Assembly: GCA_038230415.1 (NCBI GenBank)
Contig: JBBRNH010000016.1
Location: 1 to 64,000, forward strand
DNA length: 64,000 nt
Source of the DNA: JBBRNH01 sp038230415
GTDB lineage: Bacteria; Bacteroidota; Bacteroidia; Cytophagales; Spirosomataceae
Reading direction: 5' to 3'
Position 1 is the stretch's first letter. Each line of letters opens with the position of its first letter. The translations under genes and the position numbers were made by a program. The notes under the pieces were generated by a model. The model made no database searches and was not told where the DNA came from. It was given only the letters and a program-made list of their open reading frames with translations. Of the stretch, positions 50,723 to 59,088 are shown one piece after another.

Positions 50723-51726
50723 TATTGTTCATTATACAGCACCTGCAACAGCGTTTGCCCAACGGCTTTGAGCGTGGCGGGGTCAATCTGACTCATATTG
50801 TCGGTGCTGGTGTGCCACTGCGGAAAAAAACCACCGACTAACGGAGTCAAGTGGATAATATCAATCATCGGGGCTTTCATAACAGCGTTCACCGGCAGGT
50901 GGTCGTCGGTGATTGCCCCGCCGTTTTGGTCTAAGAAATACTGGCTGAAGCCCAGCATACTGGCTGTTTCCCAAACTTTGCTGACTACGCCAGCGGCCAT
51001 TTCACGCGAATAGCCTTCTTTGGGAAACGTGGCACCTTTGGCCCCCACCATGTCTAACAAAACACCGTAATAGGGTGTATAACCAGGTTTGAAGGGGTTT
51101 TTGGCAAAATACCGCGAGCCAAGACAAAAGCCAACATAATCTATCTGGCCTTCTTTATCGCCCTGCGCTTTGTCGGAATTGCCCCAGTCTTCGGCATCAA
51201 AAAACACGAGGTCAATACCAACCGCTGGTTTCTGTTCGGCGAGTTGAATGGTACGGGCTAATTCGAGCAGAACGCCCACGCCCGATGCGCCATCGTTGGC
51301 GGCTGGCACGGCTTTTTTGGCGTTCACGGCACTGCTGTCCTGATCGGCCTGCGGGCGCGAATCCCAGTGCGAGGCCAGTAGAATACGCTTGGAAGCCTGC
51401 GGGTTAATGCTGCCGATAATGTTGCGGGCGTTGAGCTTTTTGCCGTCCCAGGTGGTAGCTATGAACTTTTGCTCGGTCACGGTGCAGCCAAACTCTTTCA
51501 GCTTGGCTGCCAGATAATCTCCTCCCTGCACGTGGGCGGGTGTGTTGGGTACGCGCGGCCCGAAAGCCACCTGCCGGGCGATAAACTGATAAGCCGAATC
51601 AGCGGTGAAGGTTGGGGCCTGCACCAACGTTGTGCTTGCGGTTTGGTTTTCAGATTGGTCGGTTTTGGTTTTGCAGGCGGTTAGGGCGGTCAGCAAAACG
51701 AGCGTGAGTAAAAAGAGTCTGTTCAT
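50722..51726 (-). CDS. Glutaminyl-peptide cyclotransferase-like M28 protein, lipoprotein
   Basis: 334 residues with a lipoprotein signal (MNRLFLLTLVLLTALTAC). Zinc ligands: the D of LASHWDSRPQADQD is not one, but PAANDGASGVGVLLELAR, FFDAEDWG and FPQWHTSTDNMSQIDP carry the D, E and H of glutaminyl cyclases, and ITDDHLPVN is typical of the Bacteroidota QC group as opposed to M28 aminopeptidases. It would cyclise N-terminal Gln of exported proteins to pyroglutamate. Several signal peptides in this window end just before Gln, which fits. Confidence 0.82.
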   Translation of the reverse strand: MNRLFLLTLVLLTALTACKTKTDQSENQTASTTLVQAPTFTADSAYQFIARQVAFGPRVPNTPAHVQGGDYLAAKLKEFGCTVTEQKFIATTWDGKKLNARNIIGSINPQASKRILLASHWDSRPQADQDSSAVNAKKAVPAANDGASGVGVLLELARTIQLAEQKPAVGIDLVFFDAEDWGNSDKAQGDKEGQIDYVGFCLGSRYFAKNPFKPGYTPYYGVLLDMVGAKGATFPKEGYSREMAAGVVSKVWETASMLGFSQYFLDQNGGAITDDHLPVNAVMKAPMIDIIHLTPLVGGFFPQWHTSTDNMSQIDPATLKAVGQTLLQVLYNEQ

Positions 51727-51808
51727 AAAAATTGGTTGTTGGGCATTGTCAGCGATGCGTACAGGTTTGGGCTGATTGGGCATCATAACGGCGTGAATAG
51801 TGTGAATT

Positions 51809-52156
51809 TCAGGCTACGGCATACCCCGACAGGGCGCGTTTGTAAGGGGGCTGAAAGCCCAGAACAATATCGGCTTTAGCAACACCCCGCCGTTCGAGTT
51901 GACCTACCAAATCAAAATCGGTTGCATCTTCCTGCACCCAGATTTTGCCGTTTCTGATGTCAAAGTGAAAAATCGGATAATAAACCCGCCTGCCGTTTTC
52001 CCAGCCAATGGTCAGAATTTGGTAATGGTCGCGCTCCGAGTCCAGAATGAGTTGCTCTTCGGATTGCTCGCCACCAAGAACAACGGCGGGGGCATTGGCA
52101 TACTGAGTCAGCAGGTCAGTGATTATTGCCCGGTATTGTGCTATTACGTTATCCAT
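51809..52156 (-). CDS. XisI family protein
   Basis: 115 residues matching XisI: MDNVIAQYRAIITDLLTQYA, then LILDSERDHYQILTIGWENG, RVYYPIFHFDIRNGKIWVQE and KADIVLGFQPPYKR. XisI was described as an excision-controlling factor for the fdxN element of Nostoc, where it is encoded with XisH. No XisH gene (about 140 residues) is adjacent: upstream is cysS, 20 bases away, in the same direction. An orphan XisI of unknown role. Confidence 0.88.
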   Translation of the reverse strand: MDNVIAQYRAIITDLLTQYANAPAVVLGGEQSEEQLILDSERDHYQILTIGWENGRRVYYPIFHFDIRNGKIWVQEDATDFDLVGQLERRGVAKADIVLGFQPPYKRALSGYAVA

Positions 52157-52176
52157 TGCATAATTCGTTTGGTCTT

Positions 52177-53667
52177 TTACTCCTCATAAGCCCAGTCAAC
52201 GCGGTGTTTCATGTCTTTGATAACCAAGCCCTGCGCCTTGAAATACGTGCGGATTTCGTCCACTTTGTCGTACTGTTTCTGCTCTTTGTATTTCCGGTAA
52301 ATGCTCAATAACCCTTCTACCGCGCCGTTGCCTTCGGGTGTTTCTTCGAGCAGGCCCAGCACGTTTTCGGTGAAATTCAGGAACGACGATTTCAGCAAAT
52401 CGAACGTTTCCTGACCCAAAACGGCTGGCTGTAACTGATTCATATACAGCATATTGACGTACTTCAGGAGTGTAAACAACTGAGCAATAGCTACCGATGT
52501 GTTCAGGTCATCGTTCATGCCGTCGTAAAATCCCTGAATCGTTTTGGCAATATCAGCCTGTCGAACGGCATCCACCGTTGCGGTGTCGTCGGCCACGTAA
52601 GTCAGCGTTTTTGCCACGCGCAGGCCATTGGCTAACCGCCGATACCCGCGTTGAGCCGCTTTCAGGGCTTCGTTCGAGAAATCGAGGGTGCTGCGGTAGT
52701 GCGATTGCAACATGAAAAATCGCACCGACATCGGTGAATACGGCTGTTCGAGCAGGTAATGGCTCCCGGCAAACAACTCGGCGGGTAAGAAGGAGTTACC
52801 TAACGATTTGCTCATCTTCTGGCCGTTTACGGTCAACATATTCGCGTGCATCCAGACCCGCACGGGGTCTTGTCCGGTTAGCCCATGTCCCTGGGCAATC
52901 TCACATTCGTGATGCGGGAATTTCAAGTCCATGCCGCCCCCGTGAATGTCGAACTGTGCGCCTAAGTATTTGGTACTCATGCAGGTACACTCTAAATGCC
53001 AGCCGGGAAAGCCCATGCCCCAGGGCGAGGGCCAGCGCATGAGGTGTTCGGGGGCGGCATTTTTCCAGAGGGCAAAATCGAGCGGGTTTCGCTTCTCCTG
53101 CTGCCCGTCTAAGCTGCGGGTTTCGTTCAGGAGGTCTTCCAGAATCCGGCCCGATAGCTTGCCGTAGTTGCCGCCTTCGGCGTTGTATTTCAGGATGTCG
53201 AAATACACCGACCCGTTCGATTCGTAGGCTAATCCTTTGTCAATCAGCGTCTGCACCGCTTCGATCTGTTCTACAAGGTGGCCGGTGGCGGTGGGTTCGA
53301 TGCTGGGCGGAATGAAGTTGAATTGCAGCAGCACGGCGTGAAAATCGTTCGTGAAGCGTTGCACAATCTCCATCGGCTCCAGCTTTTCGAGTTTCGCCAT
53401 CCGCCCGATTTTGTCTTCGCCCTCCTCGCCGTCGCCCACGAGGTGGCCCACGTCGGTAATATTTCTGACATACCGAACCTTGTAGCCAATATGGGTCAGG
53501 TAACGAAAGAGCATGTCGAAGGTCAGAAATGTGCGGACATTACCGAGGTGAACGTAGTTATAAACCGTTGGCCCACAGACGTATAGACCAACGTAGGGCG
53601 GGTTAATGGGGTCGAAGAGGTCTTTCTGGCGCGAAAGTGTATTGTGTAGTTTAAGCGGTTGTGTCAT
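52177..53667 (-). CDS. cysS: Cysteinyl-tRNA synthetase
   Basis: 496 residues, class I synthetase. The zinc/HIGH region is GLYVCGPTVYNYVHLGNVRT (HLGN replaces HIGH as usual), zinc ligands continue in HLECTCMSTKYLG and FPHHECEIAQ, and the KMSKS loop is NGQKMSKSLGN. The C-terminal DALR and anticodon-binding parts end WAYEE. Its first 17 bases overlap the GNAT gene upstream, so they are coupled. Confidence 0.96.
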   Translation of the reverse strand: MTQPLKLHNTLSRQKDLFDPINPPYVGLYVCGPTVYNYVHLGNVRTFLTFDMLFRYLTHIGYKVRYVRNITDVGHLVGDGEEGEDKIGRMAKLEKLEPMEIVQRFTNDFHAVLLQFNFIPPSIEPTATGHLVEQIEAVQTLIDKGLAYESNGSVYFDILKYNAEGGNYGKLSGRILEDLLNETRSLDGQQEKRNPLDFALWKNAAPEHLMRWPSPWGMGFPGWHLECTCMSTKYLGAQFDIHGGGMDLKFPHHECEIAQGHGLTGQDPVRVWMHANMLTVNGQKMSKSLGNSFLPAELFAGSHYLLEQPYSPMSVRFFMLQSHYRSTLDFSNEALKAAQRGYRRLANGLRVAKTLTYVADDTATVDAVRQADIAKTIQGFYDGMNDDLNTSVAIAQLFTLLKYVNMLYMNQLQPAVLGQETFDLLKSSFLNFTENVLGLLEETPEGNGAVEGLLSIYRKYKEQKQYDKVDEIRTYFKAQGLVIKDMKHRVDWAYEE

Positions 53668-54178
53668 TTGACAGTCGGTTTTCCTGCCGAAAAAAAACGA
53701 GTGGCAGGCCGTTAATGGTTTCTTCGTTGATTTTGGTCATGCCCAATCGCTCAGCCACCCGAATCGAATCAACATTGGGGACATCGCAACTGGCATCAAT
53801 ATAACCGAATGACAGTTTGGTGAAGGCATAGCGGATAATTTCGGCAACGGCTTCGGTAGCAAATCCCGCGCCGGTAAATTCGGGCAGCAGGGCATAGAGC
53901 AGTTCTGGCTGGCTTTCGTCGGTCATGGCCCACAAACCGGCCACGCCAATCACCTCACCGCCCGGTTTTATATGAATTAACCACAAGCCGTAGTGCCGTT
54001 CAGAAAAGGTTTGGTTGCTGATGGTAATAAAGGTCTGCACTTGCTCATGACTTAGTATCTGATTGTCGCTAAGGTATCTCCGGCCCAGTTCGTTCGTGAA
54101 AATATGGTGCATTGCGGGCAAATCGGTTAGCTGAACGGGCCGCAGTGCCAACCGCTCAGTCTCTATCGTAAACGCCAT
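53651..54178 (-). CDS. GNAT family N-acetyltransferase
   Basis: 175 residues of the RimJ/RimL type (Acetyltransf_3): ETERLALRPVQLTDLPAMHH at the start, GEVIGVAGLWAM, the acetyl-CoA loop in LPEFTGAGFATEAVAEIIRY and DVPNVDSIRVAERLGMTKIN. The ATG at 54178 fits; a longer frame to 54205 is not conserved-looking. Substrate unknown; it overlaps the start of cysS. Confidence 0.88.
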   Translation of the reverse strand: MAFTIETERLALRPVQLTDLPAMHHIFTNELGRRYLSDNQILSHEQVQTFITISNQTFSERHYGLWLIHIKPGGEVIGVAGLWAMTDESQPELLYALLPEFTGAGFATEAVAEIIRYAFTKLSFGYIDASCDVPNVDSIRVAERLGMTKINEETINGLPLVFFRQENRLSNDTTA

Positions 54179-54270
54179 AAATCGGGTATCGCCTAAATGC
54201 GACAACGAAGGTACGGCTTTGGCCCCGCAAAAGCGGAGTTCGGCTGATTGTACGGAACTTTTAGGGAAAC

Positions 54271-54289
54271 TGTCTTTGTTTTCAAGACA
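54271..54289. promoter_or_regulatory. Possible operator of the Xre/RES pair
   Basis: TGTCTT and AAGACA (54271-54276, 54284-54289) form a dyad with a 7-base spacer, 13 bases upstream of the antitoxin ATG. Antitoxins of this family repress their own promoter. Confidence 0.4.
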
Positions 54290-54302
54290 AAATTCCAGTT
54301 AT

Positions 54303-54686
54303 ATGCACACCCTCAGTCGCCCCGCCTTAGTTATTGCCGCGCTTGCGGGTGTGCCAGCCGCCTTGTTTTTTGATTTGGCCGAAATCACCGGCTACCGGCG
54401 CGAGCAATTAGCCGATGTCTTCGATACATCCCTGAAAACCTTTCAGCGATACCAGCGCGAACAACGCAAACTAACTCCGCAGGATGGCGAACGACTCCTG
54501 AAAATGAAGGCGTTGTTTGAACACGGCACCGATGTGTTTGGCTCCGTTGATTCATTCAGGCGGTGGCTCGACAAACCCGCCTACGGCCTTGATAATCAGA
54601 TACCTTTCGCGCTTTTGCAGACATCGGGCGGCATGGACCTGATTCAGGACGAACTCATTCGGATCGAATACGGTGATTTGGCCTGA
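54303..54686 (+). CDS. Xre/MbcA/ParS-type antitoxin
   Basis: 127 residues: an N-terminal helix-turn-helix (EITGYRREQLADVFDTSLKT, FQRYQREQRKLTPQDGERLL) and the C-terminal DUF2384 toxin-binding domain (VFGSVDSFRRWLDKPAYGLD, IRIEYGDLA). It neutralises the RES toxin encoded next, whose ATG overlaps its TGA by one base. The ATG at 54303 is used rather than the longer frame from 54219. Confidence 0.92.
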   Translation: MHTLSRPALVIAALAGVPAALFFDLAEITGYRREQLADVFDTSLKTFQRYQREQRKLTPQDGERLLKMKALFEHGTDVFGSVDSFRRWLDKPAYGLDNQIPFALLQTSGGMDLIQDELIRIEYGDLA

Positions 54687-55135
54687 TGGACGTTTATCGC
54701 ATTACAAAAGCGCGGTATGCCGATCAACTTACGGCATCGGGCGGGGTAGCCCGCTGGAACGAGCGCGGCCAATTCGTAATTTATACGGCGGCTTCGCGGG
54801 CGTTGGCCTGCTTAGAAAACGTTGTTCACCGAACGGGCGAAGGCCTGGCCGATGCGTTTCGGGTCATGATTATTGCCGTGCCGGATGCGTTGCCCATCCA
54901 AACCATCGTGCCTGACCAACTTCCCCAATCCTGGCACAGTCCCGAACAGTATCCGGTTTGTCAGCAGATGGGCAGTTTGTGGTTACGACAGGGGCAGTCG
55001 GCGGTGCTGAAAGTCCCATCAGCCATTATTCCCGACGAGTGGAACTACCTGCTAAACCCGGCCCACGCTGATTTTAAGCACATTACGCTGCTCCGAAGCG
55101 AGCCGTTTTTATTCGACCCCCGGTTGACGCACTGA
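54686..55135 (+). CDS. RES domain toxin (NAD+ phosphorylase/hydrolase type)
   Basis: 149 residues. The RES signature residues are visible: Arg in VYRITKARYADQLTASGG, Tyr, Ser and Glu in VIYTAASRALACLENVVH. Characterised members (MbcT, ParT, Res) deplete NAD+ or ADP-ribosylate a host enzyme. No truncation is seen, so the pair is probably functional. Confidence 0.92.
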   Translation: MDVYRITKARYADQLTASGGVARWNERGQFVIYTAASRALACLENVVHRTGEGLADAFRVMIIAVPDALPIQTIVPDQLPQSWHSPEQYPVCQQMGSLWLRQGQSAVLKVPSAIIPDEWNYLLNPAHADFKHITLLRSEPFLFDPRLTH

Positions 55136-55166
55136 CCCGCCTAAACCGAACCAAGTCCGTTTTGGC

Positions 55167-55174
55167 TATCTTTG
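55167..55174 (+). promoter_or_regulatory. -7 element for the 55199 gene
   Basis: TATCTTTG, a perfect TAnnTTTG, 25 bases before the ATG; the -33 TTG is not at the usual distance. Confidence 0.35.
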
Positions 55175-55198
55175 CCACCTGATTTTCAGCTCTTACTC

Positions 55199-56392
55199 AT
55201 GCACCTTATCGAAGTCGGCGCAAACCCGGCCCATCGGCGCGAATTTTTGCAACTCCCCGTCCGGCTCTACAAAACTGACTCCTGCTGGATTCGCCCGCTC
55301 GATGTTGACGTGGATGAAGTTTTTGACCCCACCAAAAACAAGCGATTTGAGCATGGCGTGTGCATTCGTTACCTGCTCTTGAATGATGCTGGCGAAACCA
55401 TTGGGCGAATTGCGGCTTTTGTTGACCACGAAATCTCAACCCTCGGCAACGATCAACCGACGGGCGGCATCGGTTTTTTTGAGTGCATCAACAACCAACA
55501 GGCAGCCTTTATGCTGTTCGACGCGGGCAAGGCCTGGCTCCAAAATCAAGGTATGGCCGCCATGGATGGTCCTGTCAATTTCGGTGACCGCGACCGTTGG
55601 TGGGGGTTGCTGGTGGACGGTTTCGACCACGAGCCGAACTACTGTATGCCCTACACCAAACCGTATTATGTGCCGTTTTTTGAGCAATATGGCTTTCAGG
55701 ATTATTTCAGGCAGTTCACCTTCAGTATGCCCACCACTTGGGAGCGCGTTCAGCTCGCGCCATCGGTGAAAGAACGCGCCCAACGGATTTATGACAACCC
55801 GGAGTACAGTTTCAAAACCCTCGACAAACGCGATTTACCCGCTGCCGCCGAGGCATTTCGGCATATCTACAACGCGGCCTGGAGCGGGCATAACGGCGTA
55901 AAAGAAATGTCGGCAGCGCAGGCGCAGATGCTGATGCAAAAGCTGAAACCCATTATTGACGAGCGGATTATCTACTTTGCCTATCACCACCAGGAGCCGG
56001 TGGCGTTTTTTGTATCGTTGCCCGAACTGAACCAGATTTTTAAGCACGTGAACGGCAAAATGGACTGGCGGGGCAAGTTGATATTTTTATGGCACCTGCT
56101 CCTAAAAACCAATCGAAAAGCCTTTGGGGTGGTGTTTGGCGTGGCTCCGGCCTACCAGGGTAAAGGTCTCGAAGCCGCCATCGGGCTGCGTTTTCCGCAC
56201 GAAGCGGCCAAAGTGCCTGATTTTCAATACCAGGATTTTGAGATGAACTGGGTTGGCGATTTCAACCCGATTATGGTGCGGTTTTCGGGGCAGTTGGGCG
56301 CAACGGTCATCAAAACCCACATTACCTACCGCTACTTATTTGATCGCACGAAACCCTTTACCCGCTGCCCACCCATCGGGCGGAAAAAATAA
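55199..56392 (+). CDS. GNAT-like protein of unknown function (YghO type)
   Basis: 397 residues. The second half carries a GNAT acetyl-CoA loop (VVFGVAPAYQGKGLEAAIGL) preceded by YFAYHHQEPVAFFVSLPELN; the first half (HRREFLQLPVRLYKTDSCWI, GPVNFGDRDRWWGLL) is conserved in large GNAT-related proteins similar to E. coli YghO, as I remember them. No signal peptide. The reaction is unknown. The ATG at 55199 lies just behind the -7 element and before the conserved start. Confidence 0.75.
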   Translation: MHLIEVGANPAHRREFLQLPVRLYKTDSCWIRPLDVDVDEVFDPTKNKRFEHGVCIRYLLLNDAGETIGRIAAFVDHEISTLGNDQPTGGIGFFECINNQQAAFMLFDAGKAWLQNQGMAAMDGPVNFGDRDRWWGLLVDGFDHEPNYCMPYTKPYYVPFFEQYGFQDYFRQFTFSMPTTWERVQLAPSVKERAQRIYDNPEYSFKTLDKRDLPAAAEAFRHIYNAAWSGHNGVKEMSAAQAQMLMQKLKPIIDERIIYFAYHHQEPVAFFVSLPELNQIFKHVNGKMDWRGKLIFLWHLLLKTNRKAFGVVFGVAPAYQGKGLEAAIGLRFPHEAAKVPDFQYQDFEMNWVGDFNPIMVRFSGQLGATVIKTHITYRYLFDRTKPFTRCPPIGRKK

Positions 56393-56402
56393 ACTCCGTT
56401 TT

Positions 56403-56471
56403 TTGTCATGCTGACGCAAGGAAGCATCTCTTGACAATGCGCCAGGATGCTTTCTTGCGTCAGCATGACAA
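56403..56471. repeat. Inverted repeat, 26-bp arms
   Basis: 56403-56428 (beginning TTGTCATGCTGACGCAAG) and 56446-56471 pair with one mismatch around a 17-base loop. It lies between two plus-strand genes without a T-run; it looks like a dispersed palindromic element. Confidence 0.85.
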
Positions 56472-56493
56472 ACCACAAACTACAAACCTGATT

Positions 56494-57408
56494 ATGAGCT
56501 TATTAACTATCGGTTCTGTGGCGTTTGACGCGCTCGAAACGCCATTCGGCAAGACCGACAAAATCATCGGCGGGGCCGCGACCTACATCACGCTCTCGGC
56601 TTCGTATTTCACGCCCGACAACAACCTCGTCGCCGTCGTCGGCGACGATTTCCCGCCCGATATGCTGGACGTTTTCCGGTCGCACGGTGTCAATCTCGAC
56701 GGCTTGCAGATTCGGGAGGGCGGCAAAACGTTCTTCTGGTCGGGTAAATACCACAACGACATGAACACCCGCGACACGGTGGAGGTGCAACTGAACGTGA
56801 TGGGCGATTTTGACCCGATTATCCCCGAATCCTACCAAAGCTGTCAATACCTGATGCTCGGCAATACGGCTCCGGCAATTCAGAAAACGGTGGTCGAGCG
56901 GATGCATAACCGCCCCAAACTGATTGTGCTTGACACGATGAATCTCTGGATTGACATTGCCAGGGCCGACCTGATGGCCTTGCTGCCGCTTGTTGATGTG
57001 CTGGTGCTGAACGACGAGGAAGCCCGGATGCTCTCCGGCGAGTATGCCTTAGTGAAAGCTGCCGAAACCATCCGGGGCATGGGTCCGAAAACGGTCATCA
57101 TCAAAAAAGGCGAACACGGCGCGTTGCTCTTCCACGAAGGCCAGATTTTTGCGGCTCCGGCTCTGCCCTTGGAGTCTGTTTTTGACCCAACCGGCGCGGG
57201 CGACACCTTTGCCGGTGGCTTTATTGGTCATATCGCCCGCACGGATGATGTATCGTTCGAGAACATGAAACGGGCCGTGATTTACGGCTCGGCCATGGCT
57301 TCGTTTTGTGTGGAGAAATTCGGTGCCGAACGGATTATGAACCTAACGCAGACCGAGATTCAGGCGCGGGTGCAGGAGTTTGTGAACTTGGCAACGTTTA
57401 GCGTGTGA
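56494..57408 (+). CDS. PfkB family carbohydrate kinase
   Basis: 304 residues, ribokinase fold. Signature 2 is DPTGAGDTFAGGFIGHIART with the catalytic aspartate; the N-terminal IIGGAATYITLSASYF and the VLVLNDEEARMLSGE block are typical. The ATG at 56494 follows the inverted repeat; the longer frame would translate the repeat. Substrate unclear (sugar or nucleoside). Confidence 0.9.
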   Translation: MSLLTIGSVAFDALETPFGKTDKIIGGAATYITLSASYFTPDNNLVAVVGDDFPPDMLDVFRSHGVNLDGLQIREGGKTFFWSGKYHNDMNTRDTVEVQLNVMGDFDPIIPESYQSCQYLMLGNTAPAIQKTVVERMHNRPKLIVLDTMNLWIDIARADLMALLPLVDVLVLNDEEARMLSGEYALVKAAETIRGMGPKTVIIKKGEHGALLFHEGQIFAAPALPLESVFDPTGAGDTFAGGFIGHIARTDDVSFENMKRAVIYGSAMASFCVEKFGAERIMNLTQTEIQARVQEFVNLATFSV

Positions 57409-57422
57409 TTGGTTAGAACGCA

Positions 57423-57497
57423 GATGACGCGGATTTTAAGGGATTTTCGCAGATTCCGTGTTCTAATCTGCGAAAATCCCTTAAAATCCGCGTCATC
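57423..57497. repeat. Inverted repeat, 33-bp perfect arms
   Basis: 57423-57455 and 57465-57497 are exact reverse complements around a 9-base loop. It separates the converging pfkB and Gfo/Idh genes and will act as a strong hairpin in both transcripts, although it has no T-run and is more like a small mobile palindrome. Confidence 0.9.
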
Positions 57498-57528
57498 CGT
57501 CCGAGCCGCCGACTGCGGTTCTCATCCT

Positions 57529-59022
57529 TTATGCCAGTTTCCAACCCTCGCGGTACTGCCGCGACACAAACTGGTTGGCTTCCTCGAAGTTGGTGATTTT
57601 CATAGTTGCGCCATCCCAAACCAATTTCTTCCGGCCCGGGTAGTCAAACCCTTTGCCGGTGGCTTTGGCGTTCCGAATCATGTAGCTACGAATAGCTACA
57701 TTGCCCATCAAAACCGATTCGGTGAGTGGGCCGGAGAAATCGAACGACGACGTAAGCCCGTTGTGTTCGGCACTGTTGAAGCCCGCCTTGCACGCTTCTG
57801 TCCAGAACACCTGATGGCCGTATTCGGGCAGGGGTTTTATGGCAGGATCGGTAGTGGCCGGAGCCGGGATAGAAAATTTATCTCCCTTTTTGGTATAGAC
57901 CCTGGGGTCGTTGCCATACAAACCGCACACCATCAGCCCTTTGTCGCCGATCATCAGCATCCCGTTTTCGCCGTTTTCGGGCATGGGTTCACCTTCGGGC
58001 AGAAACGCAGGCCGGAAGGGGCGAATCCCGCCGTCTGACCAGGTCATGGTCACGGCTGATTTGTTTTTGGCCGCGGCTGGAAATTTCAGCTCGACGTGCG
58101 ACGACGGCGGGCAGCCTTCGGGAATGTATTCGGGAGTCCAGTCTTTCAAAAACACGGCTCCAACGCTCGTTTCTACTTCGGTTGGGTAGCCTAAGCCCAG
58201 CACCCGAAATGGCACGTCCATGATGTGGCAACCGATGTCGCCGAGCGCACCAGCCCCAAAATTCCACCAGCCGCGCCATTTGAACGGGTGGTAAGCGGGT
58301 GAGTACCCTACTTTTTCGGCTGGCCCAAGCCACACGTCCCAATCCAGATCGGCGGGGGTTTCGGGCGTGGCAGTCGGCACCGGAATACCCTGCGGCCACA
58401 CGGGGCGGTTTGTCCAGAGGTTAATGGTATGCACCTTGCCAAGCAGGCCCTTATCAAACCACGCCACCATCTGTTTCTGGGCCGGGTTTGAGCTACCCTG
58501 ATTGCCCATCTGCGTCACCACTTTATACTGACGGGCGGCTTCGGTCAGCATCCGGGCTTCCTGAATATTGTGCGTCAACGGTTTTTGCACATAGACGTGT
58601 TTGCCGCGTTGCATAGCAGCCATCGCAATAATGGCGTGGTTATGGTCAGGAGTCGAGATCGTTATGGCGTCAATCGTTTTGCCCTCCTTGTCGAGCATCT
58701 CGCGGAAATCTTTGTAGCGTTTGGCGTTGGGGTGTTGCTCAAAGTTTTTCTTCACCTGGGCGTTGCCCCAATCCACGTCGCACAGAGCCACTATGTTGTT
58801 GGCTCCCTTGTTAAAGGCGTTGTTGGTGTCGCTGAAACCCTTGCCGCCCGCGCCCACACCGGCAATGTTGAGCTTGTCGCTCGGGGCAATAATCCGCGAG
58901 CCGTCGGTGGCAACACCACCTAAAACGTGGCGCGGCACAATAGAAAACACGCCGGTAGCGGCTCCGGCAACGGCCAATGACGCACCTTTCACAAAGTCGC
59001 GCCGATTTACTTCGTTTTTCAT
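57529..59022 (-). CDS. Gfo/Idh/MocA family oxidoreductase, Tat-exported
   Basis: 497 residues. The Tat signal MKNEVNRRDFVKGASLAVAG contains RRDFVK, so the cofactor-loaded protein is exported folded. The Rossmann half follows (LNIAGVGAGGKGFSDTNNAF, ALCDVDWGNAQ, ISTPDHNHAIIAMAAMQRGK, then HVYVQKPLTHNIQEARML with the K-P of EKP-type motifs as QKP), and GALGDIGCHIMDVPFRVLGL carries the active-site region of the C-terminal half. Probably acts on a sugar or cyclitol in the periplasm. Confidence 0.92.
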   Translation of the reverse strand: MKNEVNRRDFVKGASLAVAGAATGVFSIVPRHVLGGVATDGSRIIAPSDKLNIAGVGAGGKGFSDTNNAFNKGANNIVALCDVDWGNAQVKKNFEQHPNAKRYKDFREMLDKEGKTIDAITISTPDHNHAIIAMAAMQRGKHVYVQKPLTHNIQEARMLTEAARQYKVVTQMGNQGSSNPAQKQMVAWFDKGLLGKVHTINLWTNRPVWPQGIPVPTATPETPADLDWDVWLGPAEKVGYSPAYHPFKWRGWWNFGAGALGDIGCHIMDVPFRVLGLGYPTEVETSVGAVFLKDWTPEYIPEGCPPSSHVELKFPAAAKNKSAVTMTWSDGGIRPFRPAFLPEGEPMPENGENGMLMIGDKGLMVCGLYGNDPRVYTKKGDKFSIPAPATTDPAIKPLPEYGHQVFWTEACKAGFNSAEHNGLTSSFDFSGPLTESVLMGNVAIRSYMIRNAKATGKGFDYPGRKKLVWDGATMKITNFEEANQFVSRQYREGWKLA

Positions 59023-59088
59023 AAACAGCTTGGTTGATTTACTTTTCACTAAAAGCACTCAGAAGCCCCAAATTTACCCGGCTCGGTG

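Noticed and set aside
51809..52156. Evidence for an excisable element around XisI
   Set aside because: No recombinase, no XisH and no flanking direct repeats are seen; the neighbours are ordinary core genes.
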